The notes under the pieces were generated by a model. The model searched no databases. It had not been told where the DNA came from and was given only the letters and a program-made list of their open reading frames with translations. Position numbers and translations under genes: made by a program. From an uncultured Burkholderiales bacterium (GTDB lineage: Bacteria; Pseudomonadota; Gammaproteobacteria; Burkholderiales; Thiobacillaceae): a DNA stretch of 64,000 nt. The stretch spans positions 62,001 through 126,000 of the forward strand of contig CALEDT010000017.1 in assembly GCA_937949525.1 (NCBI GenBank), in the 5' to 3' direction. Of the stretch, positions 53,443 to 63,276 are shown one piece after another. Positions within the stretch are counted from its first letter, which is position 1, and each line of letters opens with the position of its first letter.

Positions 53443-54720
53443 ATGAAACTACTCGTCATCGGCGCCGGCGGCCGTGAACACGCGCTGGCCTGGCGCCTGA
53501 AACAATCGCCGCGTGTGCAGAAGGTGTTCGTCGCACCCGGTAACGGCGGCACCGCGCGCGAGGAAGGTCTGGAGAACGTCGCCATCGATGCGATCGACGA
53601 GCTGGTGGCGTTCGCGCGGCGCGAGGACATCGCACTCACCGTGGTCGGCCCGGAAGCACCGCTGGCCGCCGGCGTGGTCGATGCGTTCCGCGCCGCCGGC
53701 CTGAGGATATTCGGTGCGACGCGCGCCGCCGCGCAACTGGAAGCCTCCAAGGACTTCGCCAAGCAGTTCATGGCGCGCCACGGCATTCCCACCGCCGCGT
53801 TCGCCACCTTCACCGACGCGGCCGCAGCACACGCCCACATCGACCGGCAAGGCGCGCCCATCGTCGTCAAGGCCGACGGCCTGGCCGCCGGCAAGGGCGT
53901 GGTGGTGGCGACCACCGTGGCGGAGGCCCACGCTGCGGTCGAGCGCATGCTGGCCGACAACGTCTTCGGCGATGCCGGCGCGCGCGTGTTGATCGAGGAA
54001 TGCCTGCAAGGCGAGGAAGCCAGCTTCATCGTCATGGTCGACGGCACGCACATCCTGCCGCTGGCCACCAGTCAGGACCACAAACGGCTGCTCGACGGCG
54101 ACCAAGGCCCCAATACCGGCGGCATGGGCGCCTACTCGCCGGCGCCGGTGGTCACGCCGGAGATCCACGCGCGCGTGCTGCGCGAGGTGATCCGCCCGGT
54201 GGTCGCCGGCATGCAGGCGGAAGGCGTGCCGTTCACCGGCTTCCTGTATGCCGGGCTGATGATCGGCGCCGACGGCTCGGTCAAGGTGCTGGAATTCAAC
54301 TGCCGCATGGGCGATCCGGAAACCCAACCGATCCTGCTGCGGCTCAAATCCGATCTGCTGCCGCTGCTGGATGCCGCGGTCGACGGCCGTCTCGACCAGG
54401 TCGAGGCGGAATGGGATCGGCGCTATGCGTTGGGCGTGGTGCTGGCCGCCGCGGGCTATCCGGACAGCCCGCGCAAGGGTGACGCCATCACCGGCCTGGA
54501 CGTGCGCGGCGCCGATTTCCACGTGTTCCATGCCGGCACCGCGCTGGCCGGCGACCAGGTCGTCACCGCCGGCGGGCGCGTGCTGTGCGTCACCGCGCTG
54601 GGCGATACCGTCAAGATGGCGCAGCGGCGGGCATACGAGATCGCCGAGACCATCGATTTCGCCGGCCGGCAGATGCGCCGTGACATCGGCTGGCGCGCCA
54701 TCACCCGGCGCAAGAAGTGA
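53443..54720 (+). CDS. purD: Phosphoribosylamine-glycine ligase PurD
   Basis: A 425-residue ATP-grasp enzyme that joins glycine to phosphoribosylamine. The start [17 protein letters not shown], the PEAPLAAG segment, [12 protein letters not shown] and [13 protein letters not shown] are all classical. Complete, with an operon position after purH. Confidence 0.96.
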   Translation: MKLLVIGAGGREHALAWRLKQSPRVQKVFVAPGNGGTAREEGLENVAIDAIDELVAFARREDIALTVVGPEAPLAAGVVDAFRAAGLRIFGATRAAAQLEASKDFAKQFMARHGIPTAAFATFTDAAAAHAHIDRQGAPIVVKADGLAAGKGVVVATTVAEAHAAVERMLADNVFGDAGARVLIEECLQGEEASFIVMVDGTHILPLATSQDHKRLLDGDQGPNTGGMGAYSPAPVVTPEIHARVLREVIRPVVAGMQAEGVPFTGFLYAGLMIGADGSVKVLEFNCRMGDPETQPILLRLKSDLLPLLDAAVDGRLDQVEAEWDRRYALGVVLAAAGYPDSPRKGDAITGLDVRGADFHVFHAGTALAGDQVVTAGGRVLCVTALGDTVKMAQRRAYEIAETIDFAGRQMRRDIGWRAITRRKK

Positions 54721-54735
54721 ACCCCGGAGCAGGCC

Positions 54736-55647
54736 ATGGATAGCCACAGCGTCAAGGAATTCCTGCTGGAGTTGCAGCAACTGATCGTCGAACGCATGCA
54801 GCAGGTGGATGGCAAGATCTTCCGCCGCGACGGCTGGCTGCGGCCGGAAGGCGGCGGCGGCCTGTCCTGCCTGGTGGAAGAAGGCAACGTGCTGGAACGC
54901 GGCGGCGTCAACTTCTCCCATGTCATGGGCGAGCGACTGCCGCCCTCGGCCTCGGCGCATCGCCCGGAACTGGCCGGAGGACGCTGGGAGGCCATGGGCC
55001 TGTCGCTGGTCATGCACCCGCGCAACCCCTATGCCCCCACCTCGCACATGAACGTGCGTTTCTTCGTCGCCCATCCGCCGGGTGGCGGCGAGGCGGTGTG
55101 GTGGTTCGGCGGCGGCATGGATCTGACCCCCTACTACGGCTTCGAGGAGGATGCCACGCACTTCCATGCCATGTGCAAACGCGCGCTGGACCCGTTCGAC
55201 ACCGGTTACTACCCGCGTTTCAAGCGGTGGTGCGACGAGTATTTCTTCCTCAGGCACCGCAACGAGCCACGCGGCATCGGCGGCATCTTCTATGACGACC
55301 TCAACGAAGGCGGCTTCGAGCAGTGTCTGAGCCTGACCGAATCGGTGGGCGACCATTTCCTCGCCGCCTACGTCCCCATCCTGGAGCGACGCGCCGATCT
55401 GCCCTATGGCGAGCGCGAGCGCGATTTCCAGCTCTACCGGCGCGGCCGCTACGTCGAATTCAATCTGGTGTTCGACCGCGGCACCCTGTTCGGCCTGCAA
55501 TCCGGCGGACGCACGGAGTCCATCCTGATGTCCATGCCGCCGCTGGTGAAGTGGCGCTACGACTGGCAACCCGAACCAGGTTCGCCGGAAGCGCGCCTGT
55601 ACAGCGATTTCCTGCGCCCGCGCGACTGGCTGGCGCCCGGCGCCTGA
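54736..55647 (+). CDS. hemF: Aerobic coproporphyrinogen III oxidase HemF
   Basis: A 303-residue oxygen-dependent haem-synthesis enzyme. Motifs seen include [47 protein letters not shown] and [14 protein letters not shown], all family marks. GGAGCAGGCC precedes the ATG. It is 15 bp after purD. It matches the aerobic oxidase, not the radical-SAM HemN. Confidence 0.96.
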   Translation: MDSHSVKEFLLELQQLIVERMQQVDGKIFRRDGWLRPEGGGGLSCLVEEGNVLERGGVNFSHVMGERLPPSASAHRPELAGGRWEAMGLSLVMHPRNPYAPTSHMNVRFFVAHPPGGGEAVWWFGGGMDLTPYYGFEEDATHFHAMCKRALDPFDTGYYPRFKRWCDEYFFLRHRNEPRGIGGIFYDDLNEGGFEQCLSLTESVGDHFLAAYVPILERRADLPYGERERDFQLYRRGRYVEFNLVFDRGTLFGLQSGGRTESILMSMPPLVKWRYDWQPEPGSPEARLYSDFLRPRDWLAPGA

Positions 55648-55673
55648 CGGCGCGCTCCGACAAGGACACCACC

Positions 55674-56588
55674 ATGGACCTCGACACGCTCAACCAGCAA
55701 CACGCCATCGCCGACCGACTCCGCTTCATCGAGGGTCCGGGCGGCTTGCCCTTCGCCGAGATCGACAATGCGCTGGGCACCGCCTATCTGTGCCTGCAGG
55801 GCGCGCACGTCACCACCTGGCGGCCCAAGGATCAGGACGCACCAGTCGTATGGCTGTCGGATTACGCGCGCTTCGCGCCCGGCAAATCCATCCGCGGCGG
55901 CGTGCCGGTATGCTGGCCATGGTTCGGCCCGCACGCCAGCGAGCCTGGTTTTCCCGCGCACGGCTACGCGCGCACATCGATGTGGACGGTCACCACCAGC
56001 AGCACGCTGGACGACGGCCGCACGCGTATCGTGCTGACCCTGCCGGACAGCGACCAGACGCGCGCGCAATGGCCGCACCCCTGCCGGGTGGAACTCTCGG
56101 TCACGGTCGGCGCCAGCTTGGAGCTGGCGCTGACCACGCACAACCTGGGCGATGCGCCCATGCAACTGGGCGAGGCCCTGCACACCTATTTCCAGATCAG
56201 CGACATCGGTGCGGTACGCGTCACCGGCCTCGACGGCCGCGTCTACGTCGACAAGGTGGACGGCGGCGCGCGCAAAACCCAGACCGGCGCGGTCACCTTC
56301 GACGGCGAGGTCGACCGTGTCTACCTCGACAGCGACGACACCTGCGTGATCGAAGACCCCGGCCTGGGCCGGCGCATCGTCGTCGCCAAACGCGATTCGC
56401 GCGCCACCGTGCTGTGGACGCCATGGCGCGACAAAGCCGACCAGATGGGCGATTTCGGCCCCGACGGCTGGCGGCGCATGGTCTGCGTCGAGTCGGCCAA
56501 CGCCGTCGACAACGTGGTGACGCTGGCGCCGGGCGCCACGCACACGCTGTGGGCACGTTATCACGCCGAAGCCCTGCCGACGGCCTGA
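55674..56588 (+). CDS. D-hexose-6-phosphate mutarotase (YeaD type)
   Basis: A 304-residue aldose-1-epimerase-like protein that interconverts hexose-6-phosphate anomers. GAHVTTW, RGGVPVCWPWFGPH, the likely active His96 in HGYART, LGEALHTYF and MVCVESANAVD are the family marks. The ATG at 55674 matches typical N-termini; the open frame upstream overlaps hemF and is rejected. It sits between hemF and hemA. Confidence 0.9.
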   Translation: MDLDTLNQQHAIADRLRFIEGPGGLPFAEIDNALGTAYLCLQGAHVTTWRPKDQDAPVVWLSDYARFAPGKSIRGGVPVCWPWFGPHASEPGFPAHGYARTSMWTVTTSSTLDDGRTRIVLTLPDSDQTRAQWPHPCRVELSVTVGASLELALTTHNLGDAPMQLGEALHTYFQISDIGAVRVTGLDGRVYVDKVDGGARKTQTGAVTFDGEVDRVYLDSDDTCVIEDPGLGRRIVVAKRDSRATVLWTPWRDKADQMGDFGPDGWRRMVCVESANAVDNVVTLAPGATHTLWARYHAEALPTA

Positions 56589-56637
56589 GGACGGTTCGGC
56601 GTTGTCCCGCGTCAAGGCCATGGCCTGCGCTTCGCGC

Positions 56638-56643
56638 TACAAT
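56638..56643 (+). promoter_or_regulatory. Candidate -10 box of hemA
   Basis: TACAAT lies 34 bases before the hemA ATG in the 88-bp gap after the mutarotase gene. No good -35 box is found at 16-18 bp. It supports a possible separate hemA-prfA-prmC transcript, weakly. Confidence 0.35.
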
Positions 56644-56676
56644 GCGCGCCTCGCAATGCCTTGATTCGACGACGCA

Positions 56677-57930
56677 ATGCAGCTCTTCGCGTGTGGCGTG
56701 AACCATCACACCGCCCCGGTTGCGATCCGGGAGCGGGTGGCGTTCCCCCCCGACATCCTGCCGCGCGCGCTCGCCGACATCACCGGCGAGCGACGGCTGG
56801 CGCGCGAAGCGGCGATCCTGTCCACCTGTAACCGCACCGAGCTGTACTGCAACACGCAGGAGCCGGACGCGGTGGCCGACTGGCTGGCCGGCTTCCACGG
56901 CCTGTCACCGCGCGACGTCAAGCCCTATCTGTACCTGCTGCCGCGCGAGCAGGCGGCGCAGCATGCCTTCCGCGTGGCATCCGGGCTGGACTCCATGGTG
57001 CTGGGCGAGACCCAGATCCTCGGCCAGATGAAGCAGGCGGCGGAGAAGGCGCAGCGCGCCGGTACGCTCGGCCTGTTGCTCAACAAACTGTTTCAGCGCA
57101 CGTTCTCGGTGGCCAAGGAAGTGCGCACCGCCACTGAGATCGGCGCCAACACCGTGTCCATGTCGGCCGCCGCGGTCACGCTGGCGGAACGTATCTTTCC
57201 GTCCATCGCCGAACAGGCCGTGCTGTTCATCGGCGCCGGCGAGATGATCGACCTGGTGGCCACGCATTTCGCCGCGCGCCAGCCGCGCCGCATCATGGTG
57301 GTGAACCGCACCGTGGAACGTGCGCGCGACCTGGCCAACAAGTTCGGCGGCGAGGCTGCGGCGCTATCCAACCTGCCGGAAGTGCTGGCCGACTTCGACA
57401 TCCTGGTGACTTCCACCGCCAGCCCGCTGCCCATCGTCGGCCTGGGCATGGTGGAACGCGCCATCAAGCAGCGCAAGCACCGGCCGATGTTCATGGTCGA
57501 CCTGGCGGTGCCGCGTGACATCGAGGCCGAGGTCGGCGAGCTCGACGACGTGTTCCTGTATACCGTCGACAACCTGGGCGAAGTGGTACGCGCCGGCCAC
57601 GACAGCCGGCAGTCGGCGGTGACCCAGGCCGAGGCGATCATTCACGCGCGTGTGCACGAATTCATGCGCTGGATGGAGACCCGCCGCGCCGTGCCGGTGA
57701 TCCGCGACCTGCGCGACCACGGCGAGCGCATGCGCCGCCACGAGCTGGACAAGGCGCGCAAGGCACTGGCGCGCGGCGAGGATCCGCAGGCCGTGCTGGA
57801 AGCCATGAGCCGGGCGCTGCTCAACAAGATGCTGCACGACCCCAGCCACGCGCTGAACCAGGCCGACAGCCACGAGCGTGAGGAACTCGCGCGCGTGGTC
57901 TCGCGGCTTTACAACCTGCACAGTGATTAG
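56677..57930 (+). CDS. hemA: Glutamyl-tRNA reductase HemA
   Basis: A 417-residue enzyme forming glutamate-1-semialdehyde, the first step to haem. The nucleophile Cys51 lies in [27 protein letters not shown] and the NADPH motif [12 protein letters not shown] are typical. A C-terminal dimerisation helix ends it. No clear Shine-Dalgarno sequence precedes the ATG. It is followed by prfA, the usual gammaproteobacterial order. Confidence 0.96.
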   Translation: MQLFACGVNHHTAPVAIRERVAFPPDILPRALADITGERRLAREAAILSTCNRTELYCNTQEPDAVADWLAGFHGLSPRDVKPYLYLLPREQAAQHAFRVASGLDSMVLGETQILGQMKQAAEKAQRAGTLGLLLNKLFQRTFSVAKEVRTATEIGANTVSMSAAAVTLAERIFPSIAEQAVLFIGAGEMIDLVATHFAARQPRRIMVVNRTVERARDLANKFGGEAAALSNLPEVLADFDILVTSTASPLPIVGLGMVERAIKQRKHRPMFMVDLAVPRDIEAEVGELDDVFLYTVDNLGEVVRAGHDSRQSAVTQAEAIIHARVHEFMRWMETRRAVPVIRDLRDHGERMRRHELDKARKALARGEDPQAVLEAMSRALLNKMLHDPSHALNQADSHEREELARVVSRLYNLHSD

Positions 57931-57936
57931 CGGCCG

Positions 57937-57982
57937 GCCGGTCGCCGGTGATGCGCCCTGGCGTGCATCACCGGCGACCGGC
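57937..57982 (+). repeat. 18-bp inverted repeat before prfA
   Basis: GCCGGTCGCCGGTGATGC (57937-57954) pairs perfectly with 57965-57982 across a 10-base loop. It lies entirely within the 60-bp hemA-prfA gap. It ends 8 bases before the prfA ATG. There is no T-run after it. Confidence 0.9.
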
Positions 57983-57990
57983 GCCGCGGC

Positions 57991-59076
57991 ATGATGAACT
58001 CCGCCCTGCAAGACAAACTCGAACAGCTCGCGCTGCGCCAGGAAGAACTCGACCGTCTGCTGGCCGACGAGCGCGCCACGGCCGACCTGGCGCAGTACCG
58101 CAGGCTGCATCAGGAGCATGCCGAAATCGCGCCGGTGGTGGCCGGTTACCGCGCCTGGCTGCGGGCGCGCAACGATCTCGCCGCCGCCGAGGCGATGCAG
58201 GCCGACCCGGAACTGCGCGAGTTCGGGCGCGAGGAGGCGGACACGGCACGCGCCCGCCTCGGCACGCTGGAACGCGAGTTGCAGGTGCTGCTGCTGCCGC
58301 GCGACCCCGATGACGGCCGCAACCTGTTTCTGGAGATCCGCGCCGGCACCGGCGGCAACGAATCCGCGCTGTTCGCCGGCGATCTGCTGCGCATGTACAG
58401 CCGCTATGCCGAACGCCAGGGCTGGAAGATCGAGCCGATCTCGGTCAGCGCGGGCGAAGTGGGCGGCTACAAGGAAGTGATTTGCCGCGTGCTGGGCGAC
58501 GGCGCCTACGCCCGGCTCAAGTTCGAATCGGGTGGTCATCGGGTGCAGCGCATACCGGAGACCGAGACCCAGGGGCGCATCCACACCTCCGCCTGCACCG
58601 TCGCGGTGCTGCCGGAAGCCGACGCGCTCGGCGACATTGAGCTCGATCCGGCCGATCTGCGCATCGACACGTTCCGCGCCTCCGGCGCCGGCGGCCAGCA
58701 CATCAACAAGACCGATTCTGCGGTGCGTGTCACCCACCTGCCCAGCGGCCTGGTGGTGGAATGCCAGGACGACCGCTCGCAGCACCGCAACAAGGAGCGC
58801 GCACTGGCGGTGCTGGCGGCGCGGCTCAAGGACCGGCGCGATCGCGCCGCGCAGGCGCAGACGGCGAACACGCGCAAGAGCCTGATCGGCAGCGGCGACC
58901 GCTCCGACCGCATCCGCACCTACAACTTCCCGCAGGGGCGGGTCACCGACCACCGCATCAACCTGACGCTGTACAAGCTCGGTGCGATCATGGAAGGCGA
59001 CCTCGACGAACTGATCGCCGCGCTCACCGCCGCGCGCCAGGCCGAACTGCTGGCGTCCCTGGCCGGCGAAGATTGA
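57991..59076 (+). CDS. prfA: Peptide chain release factor 1
   Basis: A 361-residue factor ending translation at UAA and UAG. The PxT stop-recognition motif is P189-E190-T191, which identifies RF1 rather than RF2. The GGQ motif that triggers peptide release is at 234-236 ([10 protein letters not shown]). Complete. No Shine-Dalgarno sequence is visible; a strong hairpin occupies the place where one would lie. Confidence 0.96.
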   Translation: MMNSALQDKLEQLALRQEELDRLLADERATADLAQYRRLHQEHAEIAPVVAGYRAWLRARNDLAAAEAMQADPELREFGREEADTARARLGTLERELQVLLLPRDPDDGRNLFLEIRAGTGGNESALFAGDLLRMYSRYAERQGWKIEPISVSAGEVGGYKEVICRVLGDGAYARLKFESGGHRVQRIPETETQGRIHTSACTVAVLPEADALGDIELDPADLRIDTFRASGAGGQHINKTDSAVRVTHLPSGLVVECQDDRSQHRNKERALAVLAARLKDRRDRAAQAQTANTRKSLIGSGDRSDRIRTYNFPQGRVTDHRINLTLYKLGAIMEGDLDELIAALTAARQAELLASLAGED

Positions 59077-59080
59077 CACC

Positions 59081-59968
59081 ATGGCCGGACACGCAGCCGC
59101 TTCCACGCACCGGCCCGCCGACACCATCGCCGGACTGCTGCGCCAGGCCGCGCAACGCCTCGCCGTTGCGTTGGTGCTCGACCGCGCCGGAGCCCGCATC
59201 GAAGCGCGCGCGCTGTGCGCGCACGCCCTGGGGGTCGAGGCCGGCTGGCTGCTGGCGCACGACCTGGAGCCGCTAACCGCGGCACAGGCTGCGGCCATCG
59301 AGGCCCTGATCGCGCGGCGCGAACGCGGCGAACCGGTGGCCTACCTCACGGGCACGCGCGAGTTCCATGGGCGCGAATTCGCGGTGACGCCGGACGTGCT
59401 GATCCCCCGCCCGGAAACCGAGCTGCTGGTCGGCCTGGCGCTGCAAATGGGCCCGGCCGACCGGCCGATCCGGGTGCTCGACATCGGCACCGGCAGCGGC
59501 ATCATCGCCATCACACTGGCGCTGGAACGGCCGCGCTGGCAGGTCAGCGCGCTCGATGTCTGCCCACGCGCGTTGTCACAGGCGCGTGCCAACGCCGCGC
59601 GGCTGGGTGCGCCGGTACGGTTTTTGCTCAGCGACCTGTTCTCCCACGTCGGGGACACGACGTTCGATCTGATCGTCAGCAACCCGCCCTATATCGCCCA
59701 AGACGACCCGCACCTGGGGCGCGGCGACCTGCGCTTCGAACCCGTGTTGGCATTGGCCTCCGGCAACAACGGTCTTGCGCTGATCGAACACCTGATTCAG
59801 ACCGCACCCAGTTACCTGGACAGGGGAGGCGCGTTGCTACTGGAACACGGCTGGCAACAGGGGGAGCAAGTGCGCGCATGGATGCACGCCGCCGGCTACC
59901 ACGACATTGCCTCACACCGCGATCTGGCCGGCTGGTCGCGCGTCACCGCAGGCCGCACGCTCTCGTAA
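59081..59968 (+). CDS. prmC: Release factor glutamine methyltransferase PrmC
   Basis: A 295-residue methyltransferase that methylates the glutamine of the RF1/RF2 GGQ motif. The substrate-binding NPPYIAQDD and the SAM motif LDIGTGSGIIAI are intact. PEPVAYLTGTREFHG is read here as EPVAYLTGTREFHGREF. It starts 4 bp after prfA, forming a functional pair. Confidence 0.95.
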   Translation: MAGHAAASTHRPADTIAGLLRQAAQRLAVALVLDRAGARIEARALCAHALGVEAGWLLAHDLEPLTAAQAAAIEALIARRERGEPVAYLTGTREFHGREFAVTPDVLIPRPETELLVGLALQMGPADRPIRVLDIGTGSGIIAITLALERPRWQVSALDVCPRALSQARANAARLGAPVRFLLSDLFSHVGDTTFDLIVSNPPYIAQDDPHLGRGDLRFEPVLALASGNNGLALIEHLIQTAPSYLDRGGALLLEHGWQQGEQVRAWMHAAGYHDIASHRDLAGWSRVTAGRTLS

Positions 59969-60014
59969 GGGCGCAAGCGGTTATCCTTGTGCACCCGCGA
60001 CTGCTCCCGACATC

Positions 60015-60281
60015 GTGTCCACCCATCCCCCACCCTCCTGGTACGTGCCCGCGCATGCCGATCTGGTCTGGCGCTGCTGGGGTGATGAATGCGTGGTGCA
60101 TCATCGGCTGAGTAACGACACGCACCGGCTGTCGATCATGGCGGCGGAAATCCTGATCGCACTGGCGCAGCAGGGCGAACTGAGCGAACAGGAACTGGCC
60201 AAGCGGCATGATCTGGCCAGCGAAGACGTGCGCACGATCCTGCAGCAGCTCGCGCAACTCGATCTGGTGCATGGGCGATGA
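60015..60281 (+). CDS. PqqD-like protein of an HPr-rel-A type cluster
   Basis: An 88-residue protein resembling the PqqD-family peptide chaperones found in the HPr-rel-A gene clusters. Its core reads DECVVHHRLSNDTHRLSIMA, followed by a winged-helix-like tail (EEDVRTILQQLAQLDLV, here SEDVRTILQQLAQLDLV). The frame has no ATG near the start; GTG at 60015 gives a sensible length. It overlaps the kinase gene by 4 bases. The family assignment is from recalled patterns; the molecular role is unknown. Confidence 0.75.
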   Translation: MSTHPPPSWYVPAHADLVWRCWGDECVVHHRLSNDTHRLSIMAAEILIALAQQGELSEQELAKRHDLASEDVRTILQQLAQLDLVHGR

Positions 60282-61180
60282 AGCTGGGCGAACTCGACGC
60301 CGCCACGCTGGCACGCCGTCTACGCCATGGCATCACGCTCATCACGGGCCCATTCCGCTTCCGGGTACGCAGTGCCTGCCCCAATGTCGCGCGTGGACTG
60401 CACACCCTGTATCCGGCGTTCACGGTCGAAGCGGACAGCGGCTTTCGTGATTTCCATGTTCGTGTCGATCGCGTCGCCGGTCTGCGTCGTTGGTTCAAGC
60501 CACAGGTGAATTTCTGGTACGACGCGCACAATCCATTCCTGCCGCTCGCCGCCAACCATGCTTATGCCCTGCTGGAATGGGGCATGAACTGGTGCATCGC
60601 CGGTCATGCCCATCATTATCTGCAACTGCATGCCGCCGTTGTGGAACGCAACGGCCAAGCGGTCATCCTGCCCGGCGACCCCGGCGCGGGCAAGAGCACC
60701 CTGACCGCCGCGCTGGCCTTGTCGGGCTGGCGCCTGTTGTCGGACGAAGTCACGCTCGTCGACCGTGACGATGGCCGGGTAGCGGCGTTGGCTCGTCCCA
60801 TCAGCCTGAAGAACCAGTCGATCGACATCATTCGCGCGTTCGACGCGCGCGCCGTATTCGGTGAGATCGCGCACGACACGCACAAAGGCACGGTCGCGCA
60901 TCTACGCCCGCCGGACGATAGCGTCGCGCGCATGCACGAAAAGGCGTCTGCCACCCACATCGTGTTTCCGCGCTGGCGTGCCGGCGTGCGCACCCGTCTG
61001 AGTCGGCACGCCAAGGCCGACGCTTTCATGCACGCCGCCAACCACGCGTTCAACTACAGCCTGCTCGGGCGCCGGGGCTTCGAGCTCAACGCCGACCTGG
61101 TCGAAGCCTGTGCCTGCTGGGACTTCGAATATTCGCGTCTGGACGAAGCGCTGCGCACGTTCGAGGACTTGACGCAATGA
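60278..61180 (+). CDS. HprK-related kinase A
   Basis: A 300-residue protein related to the C-terminal domain of HPr kinase/phosphorylase. The P-loop GDPGAGKST lies at 133-141, and LSDEVTLVD follows as in HprK. The N-terminal 110 residues have no HprK counterpart. HPr itself is not encoded nearby, so the substrate is unknown. It overlaps the genes on both sides by 4 bases, giving one translationally coupled block. Confidence 0.85.
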   Translation: MKLGELDAATLARRLRHGITLITGPFRFRVRSACPNVARGLHTLYPAFTVEADSGFRDFHVRVDRVAGLRRWFKPQVNFWYDAHNPFLPLAANHAYALLEWGMNWCIAGHAHHYLQLHAAVVERNGQAVILPGDPGAGKSTLTAALALSGWRLLSDEVTLVDRDDGRVAALARPISLKNQSIDIIRAFDARAVFGEIAHDTHKGTVAHLRPPDDSVARMHEKASATHIVFPRWRAGVRTRLSRHAKADAFMHAANHAFNYSLLGRRGFELNADLVEACACWDFEYSRLDEALRTFEDLTQ

Positions 61181-62301
61181 AGCACGCCTGCGCGCCGCTG
61201 CTCGACGCGCTGCGCGAGCCCGCGCGCATGGGTGCATTCGATGACGACACCTGGGACCGCGTCGTCCGCGTGGCCGAGGCAGCCGGCCTGCTCGGCCGTC
61301 TCGGGGCGCTGGCGCGCGACCTCGGCCTGCTGGCCGAACTGCCGTCCGCCGTCGCCCGGCACCTGTCGGCCGCCCTCAATCTCGCCGAGCAGCAACGTCG
61401 CTCGGTACTGTGGGAAATCGCGCATCTGCGCGCCGCGCTGCGTGATTTTCCCGGGCCGGTGGTGCTGCTCAAGGGCGCGGCCTACGCCGCCGCCGATCTG
61501 CCGCCGTCACGCGGACGGCTGTTTGCCGACATCGATCTGCTGGTACCCAAGGCGCTGATCGCGGAGGCCGAATCGGCGCTCATGCTGGCCGGATGGATCA
61601 CCAGCCATCACGACGCCTACGATCAACGCTATTACCGCGAATGGATGCATGAGTTGCCGCCCATGCGCCACCTGTTCCGCGGCACGGTGCTGGACCTGCA
61701 CCACGACCTGCTGCCGGAAACCGCGCGCCTGCGCACGCACGCCGATCGCCTGCTGGCGGCAGCGATACCCGTGCCCGGTGTGCCCGGTTTTGCCATTTTG
61801 GCGCCGGCCGACCAGGTGCTGCACTCCGCCACCCATTTGTTCCATGAAGGCGAATGGGAACACGGCCTGCGCGATCTGGTCGATCTCGACGCGCTGCTTC
61901 GCGCCTATGGCCACGACGACGCCTTCTGGCCGAGCCTGCTGGCCCGTGCCCGCGAGCTGAATCTCGGCCGTCCTTTGTATTACGCCTTGCGCCATGCGCG
62001 CGATCTGCTCGCCACGCCCATGCCGCCGGAACTGTCGGCAATCTGCCCTGACCAACCAGGCACACTGAGCCGGCCGATCATGAATAGCCTGCTGCGCGCC
62101 GCGTTCGCCAGCGCGCACCCCGATTGCCGACCGCCCGGCACCTTCGTCGCCGAGTTCGTGCTGTACGTGCGCAGCCATTGGTTACGCATGCCGGTTCACC
62201 TGTTGCTGCCCCATCTGTTGCGCAAGGCTTGGGTGAAACGGAAGGAGGCGCGTATGTCGAAAAACGAAACACCGCGAGGAAATCCCGACCTTGACGCGTG
62301 A
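61177..62301 (+). CDS. Nucleotidyltransferase-family protein (NTP_transf_5 type)
   Basis: A 374-residue protein of the uncharacterised nucleotidyltransferase group. The motif LLKGAAYAAADLPPSRGRLF and FADIDLLVP at about 98-126 form the putative Mg2+-binding DxD. HHDAYDQRYYREWMHELPPM and LDLHHDLLP follow, as in family members. Its substrate is unknown. It is the third gene of the HPr-rel-A type block, overlapping the kinase by 4 bases. The C-terminus is basic (RKAWVKRKEAR). Confidence 0.82.
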   Translation: MKHACAPLLDALREPARMGAFDDDTWDRVVRVAEAAGLLGRLGALARDLGLLAELPSAVARHLSAALNLAEQQRRSVLWEIAHLRAALRDFPGPVVLLKGAAYAAADLPPSRGRLFADIDLLVPKALIAEAESALMLAGWITSHHDAYDQRYYREWMHELPPMRHLFRGTVLDLHHDLLPETARLRTHADRLLAAAIPVPGVPGFAILAPADQVLHSATHLFHEGEWEHGLRDLVDLDALLRAYGHDDAFWPSLLARARELNLGRPLYYALRHARDLLATPMPPELSAICPDQPGTLSRPIMNSLLRAAFASAHPDCRPPGTFVAEFVLYVRSHWLRMPVHLLLPHLLRKAWVKRKEARMSKNETPRGNPDLDA

Positions 62302-62383
62302 TGTTCATGACCCGTAGGCGGCGGAGCAACGCTGCATCATGTCGGGATTCTTTACAATGCCACCTCGAACCGACACCGGACTC

Positions 62384-62412
62384 TTGAATAATCAAACAGT
62401 AATGCATATGGC
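62384..62412 (+). promoter_or_regulatory. Candidate promoter of the exported-protein gene
   Basis: TTGAAT at 62384-62389 and TATGGC at 62407-62412 are 17 bp apart within an unusually AT-rich 100-bp stretch. The site is 47 bases before the gene start. It could allow expression apart from the upstream block. Confidence 0.4.
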
Positions 62413-62458
62413 GTAAAACTTGCTTAAGAGACTGCAAAACCTTACGGAAGGTATCCAC

Positions 62459-63121
62459 ATGCACGACGAACGACCCCACTCGACGCAAGCGCCCGACCTG
62501 TCGCGCCGGCGTTTCACCAAAGGCGGCCTGGCGGCGCCGGTGGTCCTTGCAACACTCGCCAGCAAGCCGGTGCTGGGTGCGAGCTATCACTGCACGGTGT
62601 CCGGCAAGATTTCGGGCAACACCTCCGCGCCGCATGGCGACGGCTCCTGCACGGTCAGTGGCGCCAAGACCGCCGACACCTGGAGGAACACACCCATCAG
62701 CCAGTGGCCGGCCGAGGCAAAGAACGACGCCGGAACGAGCTCCCGCTCGTTCAAGAACACACCCAAGAACGGCTCGCTGAAATTCAGCAACGTGTACAAG
62801 AAGCCGGACAACGCGGATGCGCGCCTGATGGACGTGCTCACGTCCAATCTGAAGGCCGGCGCGCCCAATCCGGAACTGGGCAAGGAAGCGGTGGCCGCGA
62901 TGCTCAATGCCCTGAGCTTGGATGGCTTGGGCGGCCCCACCCATTTCCCGATCAGCGCCACCGAAGTGGCCCGACTGTTCAATGCCGTGGTCAACGGCGG
63001 CACGGTCGAACCCACCGCCACCTATCCTGGCAAGCGTTGGGGCGCAACCGAGGTGCTGACGTATTTCAAGTGCATCAACGGCACCGGATTCTGTCCGGTT
63101 ACCATTCCCTCGGTGACCTGA
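62459..63121 (+). CDS. Tat-exported cysteine-containing protein of the HPr-rel-A type cluster
   Basis: A 220-residue protein with a twin-arginine signal SRRRFTKGGLAAPVVLATLA (15-34). The likely cut is near residue 41. Four cysteines remain in the mature part: C45, C64, C205 and C212. The N-terminal mature segment reads CTVSGKISGNTSAPHGDGSC, then TWRNTPISQWP. This resembles secreted proteins I recall next to HPr-rel-A genes, but no family name is sure. GGAAGG lies eight bases before the ATG. It would fold before export; function is unknown. Confidence 0.72.
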   Translation: MHDERPHSTQAPDLSRRRFTKGGLAAPVVLATLASKPVLGASYHCTVSGKISGNTSAPHGDGSCTVSGAKTADTWRNTPISQWPAEAKNDAGTSSRSFKNTPKNGSLKFSNVYKKPDNADARLMDVLTSNLKAGAPNPELGKEAVAAMLNALSLDGLGGPTHFPISATEVARLFNAVVNGGTVEPTATYPGKRWGATEVLTYFKCINGTGFCPVTIPSVT

Positions 63122-63276
63122 TCCGACCCGCCTACCCAGATCGGATGCGTTTCATCGTCCGAATGGAGGTGCGGGTTGTGGCAGCCATGAGGCTCGACGG
63201 CCGGCCTCACCCGCGATCCGGAAAACGGCCGGCGGGCGAGAGGCCAAGCCTGCCCTAGCCCCTGCCGGCGCTGCCG

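Noticed and set aside
53449-55569. Long minus-strand frame across purD and hemF
   Set aside because: Spans two strongly supported genes on the other strand, with composition typical of a shadow.
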